From the NCBI GenBank assembly GCA_000227505.4, contig AGIF02000001.1:392035-456034 (forward strand): DNA of 64,000 nucleotides, given 5' to 3'. Position numbers and translations under genes: made by a program. How positions within the stretch are numbered: the first letter of the stretch is position 1; every line of letters starts with the position of its first letter. Below the pieces are notes generated by a model, which was not told the origin of the DNA, did not search any database, and was given only the letters and a program-made list of their open reading frames with translations. This DNA is from a gamma proteobacterium HIMB55. GTDB lineage: Bacteria > Pseudomonadota > Gammaproteobacteria > Pseudomonadales > Halieaceae. This document shows, piece by piece, positions 1 to 9,700 of the stretch.

Positions 1-1
1 C

Positions 2-1480
2 ACCGATCGTCAGCTGCCCGATAAGGCAATTGATCTTATCGACGAGGCGGCAAGCCGTATTCGCATGGAAATCGACTCAAAACCTGAGTCAATGGATAAG
101 TTAGAGCGCCGCCTTATTCAGCTCAAAATTGAGAGAGAAGCTGTTAAGAAAGACACCACCGAAGCTGCCGTCAAGCAGGTTGAGTTGCTCGACGAGCAGA
201 TTGATCAGGTGCAGCGTGAGTTTGCTGACCTCGAGGAGGTCTGGACGGCTGAAAAAGCCGTAGTGCAGGGTTCGGCTCAAATCAAAAGCGATATTGAGCA
301 GGCCAAGCAAGACCTTGAAGCCGCGCATCGCACAGGTGATTTAGCGCGCATGTCCGAGATTCAATACGGGGTTATTCCCGAGCTTGAAAAGCGTTTAGAA
401 GCTGCCGAGGGCGCAGATCAGCCCGAGCCGACACTGCTTCGATCGCGGGTAACCGAGGATGAAGTCGCTGAAGTTGTATCGCGATGGACAGGTATCCCCG
501 TATCGAAAATGCTCGAGGGTGATCGAAGTCGTTTGCTGCGCATGGAAGCGTCACTTAAGGAGCGAGTGGTTGGACAGGATGAAGCAGTTACCGTGGTGGC
601 TAATGCCATCCGGCGGTCGCGCGCCGGCCTTTCAGATCCGAAACGCCCCAACGGTTCGTTCCTGTTCTTGGGACCCACAGGTGTTGGTAAGACAGAGCTG
701 TGCAAGTCGTTGGCGGAGTTTCTGTTTGACTCAGATCAGTCGATGGTTCGCATCGATATGTCTGAGTTCATGGAAAAGCACTCAGTCGCACGGTTAATTG
801 GCGCGCCACCCGGCTATGTGGGTTACGAGGAGGGTGGTTACCTGACCGAGGCCGTCAGGCGGCGTCCGTATTCAGTGCTGTTGCTGGACGAGATCGAGAA
901 GGCGCACCCGGATGTCTTCAACATCTTATTGCAAGTGCTAGATGATGGACGTCTCACGGATGGGCAGGGCCGCACGGTCGATTTCCGAAATACAGTGATC
1001 GTTATGACCTCCAACCTGGGCTCGGACATCATTCAGGATATGGCTGATGATGACTATGACGATATGAAGCGCGAGGTCATGGGCGCTGTTGCCGAGAACT
1101 TCCGGCCAGAGTTCATCAACCGGATTGATGAGTCGGTTGTCTTCCATCCGCTCGGCGCCGACCATATTCGTGCGATCGCCAAAATCCAGCTACAGGGACT
1201 CGCTGAGCGACTTGAGGATCGCGAGTTAACGCTCGAAATCTCGGATGCGGTCTTTGAGCAGCTGTCACGCGTTGGCTTTGACCCTGTGTTTGGTGCACGG
1301 CCGCTTAAACGTGCGATCCAGCAATTGGTCGAAAATCCATTAGCGCAAGCGATTCTCGAAGGTCAATTTAATCCTGGCGACAGGGTCTACGCTGCGCTCG
1401 ATGGCTCATCGCTGAAATTTGCCAGCGAGGCGTTACTTGATAGGGGGCCTGAGGCTCCGGCAACGAAAAGCGTCCACTGA
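2..1480 (+). CDS. clpB: ClpB disaggregase chaperone, C-terminal part (5' truncated by window edge)
   Basis: ClpB is a hexameric AAA+ ATPase that works with DnaK to pull apart protein aggregates in the cytoplasm. The reading frame is already open at base 2 and its first residues ([20 protein letters not shown]) are the conserved end of the first AAA+ domain, so the gene starts outside the window and about 492 residues are visible. Next come the charged coiled-coil middle domain, then the second AAA+ module with Walker A GPTGVGKT near base 670, Walker [11 protein letters not shown] near base 880, the pore loop GYVGYEEGG and the sensor regions, and the C-terminal small domain. A strong intrinsic terminator follows 20 bases after the stop. 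Family assignment is very secure. Confidence 0.97.
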   Translation, partial: TDRQLPDKAIDLIDEAASRIRMEIDSKPESMDKLERRLIQLKIEREAVKKDTTEAAVKQVELLDEQIDQVQREFADLEEVWTAEKAVVQGSAQIKSDIEQAKQDLEAAHRTGDLARMSEIQYGVIPELEKRLEAAEGADQPEPTLLRSRVTEDEVAEVVSRWTGIPVSKMLEGDRSRLLRMEASLKERVVGQDEAVTVVANAIRRSRAGLSDPKRPNGSFLFLGPTGVGKTELCKSLAEFLFDSDQSMVRIDMSEFMEKHSVARLIGAPPGYVGYEEGGYLTEAVRRRPYSVLLLDEIEKAHPDVFNILLQVLDDGRLTDGQGRTVDFRNTVIVMTSNLGSDIIQDMADDDYDDMKREVMGAVAENFRPEFINRIDESVVFHPLGADHIRAIAKIQLQGLAERLEDRELTLEISDAVFEQLSRVGFDPVFGARPLKRAIQQLVENPLAQAILEGQFNPGDRVYAALDGSSLKFASEALLDRGPEAPATKSVH

Positions 1481-1500
1481 GTTTACTAGTAGCTCTGACA

Positions 1501-1526
1501 AAGGCCTGTATCGACAGGCCTTTTTT
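1501..1526 (+). terminator. Intrinsic terminator of clpB
   Basis: A perfect 9-bp stem (AAGGCCTGT / ACAGGCCTT) with a four-base ATCG loop is followed directly by a run of T residues. It lies 20 bases past the clpB stop codon on the same strand. Confidence 0.9.
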
Positions 1527-1836
1527 ATTTTCGATGAATTGACTCACCAAACAACCTCCACCCTCATTGTTAGGGACCGTGATCACCACTGTTTCACGAC
1601 GTTGGTGCATGCTGCTCTGAGAGCCGGGCAACTTCATCCAACGCCGCCAAAGATCATCTTCCCGCACCCGAGGTCTCCATTACCGCGACGATATCGCCGA
1701 TTCTGACATTCAAATTTTGATGTTTTGGGTGGGCTTATTCTGGAAAAGCTAGAAAAGAAAAAAGCTCGAAGCTTTACAAAGCTCAATGAGGGTTAAGGCT
1801 CGATGAGACAGAGATCTCAAAGAGGTTAAAAGATCA
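1527..1836. other. Intergenic stretch between clpB and the pilin genes
   Basis: No convincing gene is visible here. Open frames in it are short and lack a ribosome site or a recognisable product. The last 80 bases are AG-rich with several AGCTCGA/AGCTTTA-type repeats and probably hold the promoter and leader of the pilin operon; I could not pick out a firm -35/-10 pair. Confidence 0.4.
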
Positions 1837-2262
1837 ATGACGCGAAAGGTAAGCACGACGAAAACAATGGATCGCATACGCTTAACACCGAGGCTTGGGT
1901 TTAGCTTGATAGAGTTACTAGTTGTTCTTGCAATAATTGGGATTCTTGCCTCCTTAAGCTATCCCACGTATCAACATCAGGTTGCCCGATCGACCATGAC
2001 TGAGGCTAGGCTCTACATCGAGTCTTTAGCCACCGCGCAGGCCGAGTCGCGTTTAAAACAGGGCCGGTTTTTATTGCTCGAAGCGTTACAAGCAGTGTTG
2101 CCACCCTCGCAGCGAATTACAGAGTCATTCGAGTTATCCCAAAAGCTGAGTCCCGATTTCTTAGGTTTTGAGCTCTTGCTTATGCCCAAGACCGGAAAAG
2201 ATGCTTTGGTCTCAATGACGCTCGATCATTGGGGTCAGTTTCGTAGTAATTACGCTTGGTGA
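1837..2262 (+). CDS. Type IV pilin-like protein (PilE/minor pilin type)
   Basis: The protein (141 residues) has the class III prepilin signature: a short basic leader ending in Gly, then FSLIELLVVLAIIGILAS with the invariant Glu at +5, followed by the usual hydrophobic N-terminal helix and a small variable globular part. Prepilin peptidase would cut at the Gly-Phe bond and the product would enter a type IV pilus or pseudopilus in the inner membrane and periplasm. It contains no cysteine, so it lacks the C-terminal disulfide loop of typical major pilins; with its position ahead of pilV/pilW-like genes this suggests a minor pilin. A second Met (base 1867) is a possible start; the first is chosen because an AGAGG box lies upstream. 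Confidence 0.85.
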   Translation: MTRKVSTTKTMDRIRLTPRLGFSLIELLVVLAIIGILASLSYPTYQHQVARSTMTEARLYIESLATAQAESRLKQGRFLLLEALQAVLPPSQRITESFELSQKLSPDFLGFELLLMPKTGKDALVSMTLDHWGQFRSNYAW

Positions 2263-2325
2263 TCGCGCCAGGGAACAGTCCTCGATGATCAGGGGTGCGA
2301 GTGACATCAAGCAGCGCATGTCGAC

Positions 2326-2685
2326 ATGCTCATTGATTATCTGATCGGCGCCGCGCTAGCTATTTCGGGCATGCTGGCGCTATTGGTCTTTGGTACTGAC
2401 ATCATCCGCATGAACGTCGAAGCGAGAGAGCATTGGCACGCGCAGAGTGCGATGGCAGATTTTGCTGGCCGACGAGTGATCTACCAAACGGATTCGCTTA
2501 CGCCCGGTGCCCTCTGCGAGGGAGTCGAACCGCAGTGGGTTGTCGCTTGGTGTCAGTCCCCTCAAGTGACCTCATTGCCCAATGTGTGTGCCGCGATATC
2601 GCCAGACGCCTCGCGTATTGTGATGCGGTGGGGGCTTGAGGGATGCTCAGGCGATCTTGCGCTTGTCGCGAGTCGAGTGCTTTGA
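2326..2685 (+). CDS. PilV-like minor pilin (atypical N-terminus)
   Basis: A 119-residue protein whose first 25 residues are a hydrophobic helix (LIDYLIGAALAISGMLALLV) like the membrane helix of PilV-type minor pilins. It lies between a pilE-like and a pilW-like gene and its stop overlaps the next start (TGATG), so it belongs to the operon. The usual Gly at the prepilin cleavage site is absent: an in-frame stop at 2302-2304 rules out a longer leader in this frame. A short frame starting at 2285 encodes a plausible leader but ends at about 2343, so a one-base loss near 2330 may have split the gene. Four cysteines lie in the body. Function as a pilus-initiating minor pilin is inferred mainly from context. 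Confidence 0.65.
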   Translation: MLIDYLIGAALAISGMLALLVFGTDIIRMNVEAREHWHAQSAMADFAGRRVIYQTDSLTPGALCEGVEPQWVVAWCQSPQVTSLPNVCAAISPDASRIVMRWGLEGCSGDLALVASRVL

Positions 2686-3689
2686 TGGAGCGCTCATGCC
2701 TGATCACGCCTTGGCGGCGGTCACAGGGATTCACGCTTGTCGAACTCATGGTTTCGATGGCACTTGGGCTTGGCCTGATGTCTCTAATGATAGGAACCAT
2801 CGACAAGGTCTTGCATGCCAGCCGTGTTTCAGCAGAGGCGGCCGAGACACTCGAGCGTGGTTATTTTCTTATGGATGCGATGGACACTTGGGTGGCTGGG
2901 ACGTCGCCGATCTCTTCTGACATGTTGTCTGAGGTTTCTGCACAGCGCTCTATCCCAATGTTAGTGGAGTACAGAGAAGGGGCTGTCGACCTTTGCGAGA
3001 CCCCCGATCTCGCATCGTTACCACTCGCGTCTTCAGGAATTGCTTTGTTGGAGCCCGGCGCGTGGCCTTGCATTCCTCAGCGTAATCTAGAGGTCGCTGC
3101 TTTGGCACTGCTACTCGAGCACCGACTTCCATGCCGAGAAAATTGCAATGGCGCCGGTTTTTATGCCGTTCCAAGGCGCTGCCTTTTTAGCGGGGAAGCT
3201 GAGCAAGGCGAGACCGATGGGCAAGGCGGCGCTGACTCAACTCACCCTGAGTGCGATGGTATTGAGTTTGCAGGCAGTCCATTTGGCGCCAGTGAGTTTG
3301 GGGTGGACGAAGGCCATAAATATCAAATTGTGTGGCGCGATGCCGGTGTTGGTCGATCTTCATGCTTCGATAACGGCAAGGCCTTTAAGGTTACTCGCTC
3401 GCTGATCTTCGTTCGTAATTACGCGTGGCGCGTGGGCGACGGAATTAGAGCCGTCATGGTCCGTGACTTAGCTGAGGAGCCTAAAGCCCGATGGTTGCGC
3501 TCTTCAATGCTTGCTCATGGCATCGATGATTGGCAGGTGGCGTGCTTGTTTGATTGCTTTGACATGGGCGACTTGAGCAACGGTGCTTTGCTGGCGCCTG
3601 CGATCGATTTGAGCTTTGTCGTGAATGCTCGCTCCCAATCGATCAGCATTCAGCGTGTTCTTGCGCCACGAAAGGCCCCAGTGCGATAA
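2685..3689 (+). CDS. PilW-like minor pilin
   Basis: The start at 2685 overlaps the preceding stop (TGATG) and gives a short basic leader followed by the prepilin signature SQG/FTLVELMVSMALGLGLMSL, with Glu at +5. An upstream Met in the same frame would add 14 residues and is less likely. The 334-residue length and large, cysteine-containing C-terminal region match PilW of type IV pilus assembly, a minor pilin that primes pilus formation with PilV, PilX and PilY1. The next gene is a broken pilX-like remnant and no pilY1 is present, so the product may no longer have its normal partners. Confidence 0.82.
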   Translation: MERSCLITPWRRSQGFTLVELMVSMALGLGLMSLMIGTIDKVLHASRVSAEAAETLERGYFLMDAMDTWVAGTSPISSDMLSEVSAQRSIPMLVEYREGAVDLCETPDLASLPLASSGIALLEPGAWPCIPQRNLEVAALALLLEHRLPCRENCNGAGFYAVPRRCLFSGEAEQGETDGQGGADSTHPECDGIEFAGSPFGASEFGVDEGHKYQIVWRDAGVGRSSCFDNGKAFKVTRSLIFVRNYAWRVGDGIRAVMVRDLAEEPKARWLRSSMLAHGIDDWQVACLFDCFDMGDLSNGALLAPAIDLSFVVNARSQSISIQRVLAPRKAPVR

Positions 3690-3691
3690 CG

Positions 3692-3988
3692 GTGAAGCAT
3701 TCCGCAAATAGCGCACAGCGCGGCATGATCGTTACGCTGACGGTAGTGATTTTACTCAGTATTGGGCTGCTGTTATTGCTCGGTCCTTTCGAAATGGCCA
3801 GGGCAACATGGCTTTTGAGCCAAAGCAGCTAAGCGTTGCTCAATCAATGCCCTGGCGCTAAAAACACGCTGCGCAGTCTGAAATCACCACTAAATCTTGA
3901 GCAGATTGGGCGGACTCCCTCGGTTTTGGGCCGAATTACGCCAATTAGATCGTCAATAATCACGTTTTGGCGCCATCGCTTGACTTAG
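3692..3988 (+). pseudogene. PilX-like minor pilin remnant with in-frame stop
   Basis: A GTG start two bases after pilW opens a frame whose beginning reads QRGMIVTLTVVILLSIGLLLLL, the characteristic N-terminal helix of PilX-type proteins. The frame stops after 46 codons at a TAA (3830-3832). The same frame continues for another 51 codons to a TAG at 3986-3988 and then stays open further. The part beyond the first stop has no recognisable PilX C-terminus. The gene looks disrupted, and pilY1, which usually follows pilX, is missing. A functional 46-residue peptide cannot be excluded. Confidence 0.6.
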
Positions 3989-4317
3989 GTGGGGTCGATA
4001 CAGAAACTACGCGACGTCACGCGAACGGCAACGGTTATTGGTGAGTACCCTCATCCTCTGACCCACCCTAATGACGGGATAGTTATTTGGGCTGTTTGCG
4101 GGTTCCGTCAGTGTTGCGCAGGTATATGCGTCTCACGCTCGGGCTCGACACTGCGCTACCTCGCAGGACGGCCGAACACGGGTTTCGTGATCGATGTTCT
4201 GGATGGTTTCCGGATCGATCCGGCCAGTGGTTCGTGCGACAGACCTCGGTGCGCACGCAAGGAGCAAACTCATCCCGCGTTCTCACCGTAAGGCATAAAC
4301 ACGGAGGGAGCGACACA
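3989..4317. other. Region upstream of ilvI, probably pilin-operon debris plus ilvIH promoter
   Basis: The frame of ilvI stays open back to 4087, but residues encoded before 4318 do not resemble any acetolactate synthase N-terminus. Another frame encodes a short signal-peptide-like stretch ([14 protein letters not shown], about 4090-4130) that ends at a stop soon after, which could be a remnant of pilY1. A perfect 14-bp palindrome CCGGATCGATCCGG lies at 4210-4223. No branched-chain-rich leader peptide and attenuator was found. Confidence 0.35.
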
Positions 4318-6066
4318 GTGGAACAACTTTCAGGCGGAGACATGATCGTTCGCGCACTCGAAGACGAGGGCGTTGAATATATCTTTGGTTATCCCGGCGG
4401 TGCGGCACTGCACATTTACGACGCCATTTTTAAAGCGAATTCAGTACCCCATATTCTTGTGCGACACGAGCAGGCAGCAACACACGCAGCCGACGGTTAC
4501 GCACGCGCAACCGGTAAGCCCGGCGTTGTCTTGGTGACCTCAGGGCCCGGTGCGACAAACGCGATTACAGGCATTGCGACCGCCTATATGGACTCCATCC
4601 CCATGGTTGTTATCTCGGGTCAGGTGCAGAGCCATCTGATTGGCGAGGACGCGTTCCAAGAAACCGACATGGTGGGTATCTCGCGCCCGATCGTGAAGCA
4701 CTCTTTCATGGTTCAGCGAACCGAGGATATTCCAAGCATTATCAAGAAAGCGTTTTACATCGCGACGACGGGTCGTCCCGGCCCCGTGGTTGTCGATGTA
4801 CCAAAGGATCTGACGCACCCTGAGCACAAATTCCCCTACGAGTACCCAGAGACTGTCTCGATGCGCTCGTACCAGCCCTCCGAAAAGGGCCATTCGGGTC
4901 AAGTTCGCAAGGCGGCGAGGCTCCTGCTGAATGCGAAGCGCCCTGTTATTTACGCCGGTGGTGGTGTGATTCAAGGTGAGGGCACTGAGCTCCTTACGCA
5001 ATTGGCGCGAAAGCTAAACTACCCGGTAACGAACACGCTAATGGGTTTGGGTGCCTATCCGGCGACTGATCGCCAGTTCCTCGGCATGCTGGGTATGCAC
5101 GGCTTCTATGAGGCGAACATGGCCATGCACCATAGCGATGTCATTTTGGCTGTAGGCGCGCGCTTTGATGATCGAGTCACGAATACGGTCAGTAAGTTTT
5201 GCCCGGGCGCAAAGATTATTCATATCGATGTTGATCCTGCATCGATTGCCAAGATCGTACCAGTCGACATCCCGATTGTGGGCCCGGTAACTACCGTGCT
5301 CAAAGATCTTGAAACACAGATTGATCAGCAGATTGCGGCGTCAGAGCGCGCCATGCCTGACGCTGACGCACTCGGCGAGTGGTGGACACAAATCGATAGC
5401 TGGCGCGAAGCGCATGGCCTGTGGCACGGACGCCGTTATGGTGAGTCCGACTTCATCATGCCGCAGGACGCGATTACGGCGCTTTATGAAGCCACTAATG
5501 GCGAAGCTTATGTGACGTCAGATGTGGGTCAGCACCAGATGTTCGCCGCTCAGTATTACAAGTTCGATTACCCCCGCCGTTGGATTAACTCTGGCGGTCT
5601 TGGAACGATGGGCTTTGGTTTGCCAGCAGCCATGGGCATCAAGCTTGCAATGCCTGAAGCGGAGGTGGCCTGCGTCACCGGTGAGGGCAGTATTCAGATG
5701 AATATTCAGGAGCTATCGACCTGCTCGCAGTACGACGTACCGGTCAAAATTGTGAACCTGCGCAATAACTATCTCGGCATGGTGAAGCAGTGGCAGGACA
5801 TGCAGTACGACAGCCGCTACTCAGAAAGTCATTACGCGAGTTCGCTACCTGACTTTGTGAAGTTGGTCGAGGCCTATGGCCATGTCGGCATACAGGTGAA
5901 AGACAAAGCGGATCTCGAGGCCGCAATGCGAGAAGCATTTGCGATGAAAGATCGGCTCGTATTCCTCGATATTTTTGTTGAGCCACATGAACACGTTTAT
6001 CCCATGCAGGTGGCACCAAGTGGCGCCATGAAAGACATGTGGCTGAGTAAGACGGAGAGAACATAA
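4318..6066 (+). CDS. ilvI: Acetolactate synthase, large (catalytic) subunit
   Basis: ThDP-dependent condensation of two pyruvates (or pyruvate and 2-oxobutyrate), the first common step of valine, leucine and isoleucine synthesis. The protein (582 residues) shows the N-terminal ThDP site with catalytic Glu ([12 protein letters not shown] then [19 protein letters not shown]), the FAD-contacting middle domain, and the C-terminal ThDP motif [20 protein letters not shown] followed by NN. The start chosen is GTG 4318, preceded by a strong GGAGGGAG box (4303-4310) and giving the family length; the frame is open 77 codons further upstream without homology. The regulatory subunit gene follows after two bases. 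Length and order match the IlvIH isozyme. Confidence 0.96.
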   Translation: MEQLSGGDMIVRALEDEGVEYIFGYPGGAALHIYDAIFKANSVPHILVRHEQAATHAADGYARATGKPGVVLVTSGPGATNAITGIATAYMDSIPMVVISGQVQSHLIGEDAFQETDMVGISRPIVKHSFMVQRTEDIPSIIKKAFYIATTGRPGPVVVDVPKDLTHPEHKFPYEYPETVSMRSYQPSEKGHSGQVRKAARLLLNAKRPVIYAGGGVIQGEGTELLTQLARKLNYPVTNTLMGLGAYPATDRQFLGMLGMHGFYEANMAMHHSDVILAVGARFDDRVTNTVSKFCPGAKIIHIDVDPASIAKIVPVDIPIVGPVTTVLKDLETQIDQQIAASERAMPDADALGEWWTQIDSWREAHGLWHGRRYGESDFIMPQDAITALYEATNGEAYVTSDVGQHQMFAAQYYKFDYPRRWINSGGLGTMGFGLPAAMGIKLAMPEAEVACVTGEGSIQMNIQELSTCSQYDVPVKIVNLRNNYLGMVKQWQDMQYDSRYSESHYASSLPDFVKLVEAYGHVGIQVKDKADLEAAMREAFAMKDRLVFLDIFVEPHEHVYPMQVAPSGAMKDMWLSKTERT

Positions 6067-6068
6067 AG

Positions 6069-6560
6069 ATGAGACGTATACTTTCCGTTTTGATGGAAAA
6101 CGAACCCGGCGCGCTGTCGCGCGTGGTGGGTCTCTTTTCTCAGCGTGGCTACAACATCGAAAGCCTTAATGTGGCACCAACAACAGACCAAACACTGTCT
6201 CGTTTGACACTCACCACCACAGGCGACGATCTTAAAATCGAGCAGATCACAAAGCATCTGAACAAGATTGTTGATGTTGTGAAGGTTGTTGATCTCACCG
6301 AGGGTGCACACGTTGAACGTGACATGCTGTTGGTGAAGGTACGAGCCGAGGGCGCGCATCGCGATGAAGTAAAGCGCACCACGGACATTTTCCGCGGTCA
6401 GATTATCGATGTAGGCCCTTGCACCTACATCATTCAGTTGACCGGCCCAATCGATAAGCTCGATTCTTTCCTTGCTGCACTCGGGGAGGCAGAGGTGCTC
6501 GAGGTTGTGCGTTCGGGTGTTGCAGGTATGGCGCGCGGCGAGAAAGTCCTTTCCGTCTAG
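6069..6560 (+). CDS. ilvH: Acetolactate synthase, small (regulatory) subunit
   Basis: A 163-residue protein with an N-terminal ACT domain (MRRILSVLMENEPGALSRVV and a GYNIESL motif) and the conserved C-terminal region of IlvH/IlvN. It binds the catalytic subunit, raises its activity and confers valine feedback inhibition. It starts two bases after the ilvI stop, so the two are translated as one operon. Length is the same as enterobacterial IlvH. Confidence 0.96.
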   Translation: MRRILSVLMENEPGALSRVVGLFSQRGYNIESLNVAPTTDQTLSRLTLTTTGDDLKIEQITKHLNKIVDVVKVVDLTEGAHVERDMLLVKVRAEGAHRDEVKRTTDIFRGQIIDVGPCTYIIQLTGPIDKLDSFLAALGEAEVLEVVRSGVAGMARGEKVLSV

Positions 6561-6581
6561 ATCCGTAGACAATTTTCTGTT

Positions 6582-6610
6582 GAGTGCATCCATCAGTGAT
6601 GGATGTGCTC
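6582..6610 (+). other. Inverted repeat downstream of ilvH
   Basis: Two 14-base arms with two mismatches (GAGTGCATCCATCA and TGATGGATGTGCTC) flank a single G. A second, shorter hairpin (AACGCT...AGCGTT, 6620-6640) follows. Neither is followed by a clear T run, so these may stabilise the 3' end or act as a weak terminator. Confidence 0.4.
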
Positions 6611-6777
6611 GCACTTATTAACGCTCAATAAAGTAGCGTTGACGGCCCTTTCTTAGCTGACCCACTTGGCCGACCAAAAAGCCCATTTGACTTATTTTTC
6701 TGTTTTGGCGCCCTGAGTGCGCGTATTGTACCGCCATCATAAATATAGATGTCCACGCATTGGACTGGGGTCTCTTA

Positions 6778-9700
6778 ATGTCTCGATTACCCGGGCTGAA
6801 CCAGGCAACCGCTGCCTTCGTTATTACCGCTTCACTTGTGATGACATTGTTCGCTGACAGAGCTTTAGCGAAGGAGCCACTCTCTCCCGCCTTGCTCTCG
6901 GCCATCATGGTCATCATGGGCGGCGATCTCGATTCTGATGGCGACGGGATCTCGGATCTCGACGATCAATTCCCCGAGGACGCCAGCGAATCCGCCGATT
7001 CCGACGGTGATGGCGTTGGCGATAACGCCGATGCGTTCCCAACCGATGGGGGTGAAACCCTCGATACCGACGGCGATCAGATCGGAAATAATGCAGATGC
7101 CGACGATGACGGCGATGGCATCGATGATGAGTATGACCCGCAACCCCTCGTAGTAACCGATGTAGCGCCTTTGTTAGCCGACTTCAGCGAGGCTTTTGGC
7201 GGTGCGTTGGTGGGTGACGACGGTACCTTTACCTTCCCGACAGGTTCTGAGTCGTGGGCTGGCTGGGCTAACTCGAACACCGCAATCTATCCGTTTGTGT
7301 TCGAATATGGTGGCCGGATTCAGTTCACCGCATCAGTACCCAGTGGCGGATCGGCCGATGTTCGCTTCCGCTTCGAACGGCTGCCGCATCCGGAAGTTGA
7401 TCCCTCATACAATACTGAAGCGGTAACGATTTCAGGTGATGTGGCAACGCGCTACACCATTGACGTGCCCTCGCAGGGTAGCAATACGTTTAGATCGCTG
7501 ATCCTCTATCTCAACACCCAGGACGTGGCGGTTGCCATTACCGATATTCTCGTAAGACCCGCACGAGCACCGGAGCAAACCGATACCGACGGTGACGGCG
7601 TTGCTGACAGCGAAGACGCTTTCCCGAACGATCCGAACGAGAGTCTCGATACTGATGGCGATGGGGTTGGCAACAACGAAGACACTGACGACGATAACGA
7701 CGGTGTTCTAGACGGCGATGATTATGCGCCGCTCGATCCCGATGTGACCGAAGAGCCCGCCGATGACGTGCTGAAGGTCTATGTTGACGGTACGGTTGGC
7801 AGCGAGTGGGATCGCGGAATTAACGCTTTTGATCAGGCGCTAGATTGGGGTGACTGTAGCGCGAGCGCAGACTGCCCGTCGATTGCTTGGGAAACGGTTT
7901 CCGACGCAGAGCGCGGCGATGTACTGCAAGTTACTCACGCCAATAACGGTAACCTAGCGGGTCTGTTCTTTGCCTCAACCACCGGTGTCGATGTCTCGAC
8001 CTACGCGAACGGCGCCATTGAGTTCGACATCAAAGTGGTCTCGGGTGACGCGAATATCACCATGAAACTCGACTGCACTTACCCCTGTACCTCTGGCGAC
8101 CAGCTGCTAGGTGAGAAGGGCGTTAACGGCTGGGAGTCAGTCAGCGTCTCAATGGCGCAGCTTCGGGCAAGCAATCTGGATCTTTCGAAGGTGAACACCG
8201 GCCTTGTTGTCTGGGCGACCAAATTCCAAGACACGGTTTTCCAAATCGATAACGTGCGCTTTACCGGTTATGACGCCGATGCGGGCTCAAGCACGCCACC
8301 TGTAACAGTGCCCTACAAGCTCACGGAAATGGGGCTGGGCAGCTACTCAGACACTATCAACCCCGCGAGCTATAAGTGTGTCGAGGACTACGGTGCTTGG
8401 CTTTACAACGCGGGCGTTATTCCGTTCACCAACCTAGGTACCTGCGACAACGTGGCAAACGCCAACCCCGTGAAGCGCCTGCCGCAACTGGGTGGTGACG
8501 CGGCGCAAATGCACACGATGACGCACCGCTGGTGGGGCTCTCTGTCGTTCATTGGTGAAATGCGTACAGGGGATGCAAACGGCGCGGCCTACATCACGCC
8601 CGATCCCTTCATCGCGCGTATCTCAGAGCGCGGCCTGCGGGTTATGGGTATTCCAACGGGTCTGTCGGCAGGTCCGGGTGGTTTTGGTTACACCATTCCC
8701 GACCCGTTCTCCGAGGTATTCGACGGTGCTGCGATTGGCAACTCCGCACACAGCAATATGGACGCGAAACTGCATGACTACTCCGAAGGTGCGGTGACCG
8801 CCGGCTGGTATGACGGCAATACCTTGGTGATGGAAGCGACCTTCGTTTATGGATCGCCCTACATCTTCTTCGAGGTGTATTCAGGCCAGCCTCAGATCAA
8901 GACCTGGCCCGACGCAACTTCCGGTCAGCGTGGTATCTGGCATGAGGGTGGAAACAGCCTTGGTGTCTGGACTGCGATCGCTGGAGGCCGAAACAATTTC
9001 CTTGTTGTCGGTGACGCAGGAACCACCTTTAGCGATACCGAAAGCGCGGTGGTCACCATCACGGCGCCAAACAACTCATTTACCTTGGCTTGGTCTCCCG
9101 ACGAATCTGCTTCAACACGACAGAGTCTTGAGGACTATGCGCGGAACGTCGTAAGAGATGTGACGATCGACTACGCTGTAGATCGCGCCGATAACAGTGT
9201 TACCGTGAGTCATCGCTACCTCAATGCGAGTGGTGAGGCGGTCGAGACCATGGCGGGCTTGATGCCGCTCCATTGGAAACGGACTTCAGGCTTGACCTAT
9301 GCCGCCACTACCCGCAGTGCGAGAGGGATTATCAAGTTTGCCCCAGCCACTGGGTTTGATTACGAATTGCCGACGGTAGGTGTTCTACCTGCATTACCCG
9401 TTATTGACGGTTCGCTCGATAACAGCACCTTGCAAAATCTCGTGAGCCAGTTTGTCGGACTGGGCTCTGACGTGTGGAATACCCGCACTGATACCTACTG
9501 GAACGGTAAAGAGGTGGGTCGTGTGGCGGAGGTGTTGGCACTCGCAGATCAGCTCGGGATGACCTCAGAGGCAGCGGCACTTCGTGACTGGCTCAAGGCG
9601 GAGCTGGCGGATTGGATGAGCGCCGAGAAGAATGGCACGCTCGATGACGGTAACTACTTCTACTACGACGAAGACTGGAACACGTTGTTAGGCATGGAAG

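Noticed and set aside
4087-4317. N-terminal extension of ilvI by 77 codons
   Set aside because: The added residues match nothing in acetolactate synthases, and GTG 4318 has a strong GGAGGGAG box and gives the family length.
6760-6777. TTG start for the GH81 enzyme
   Set aside because: ATG 6778 has a GGGG box and a better signal peptide start.
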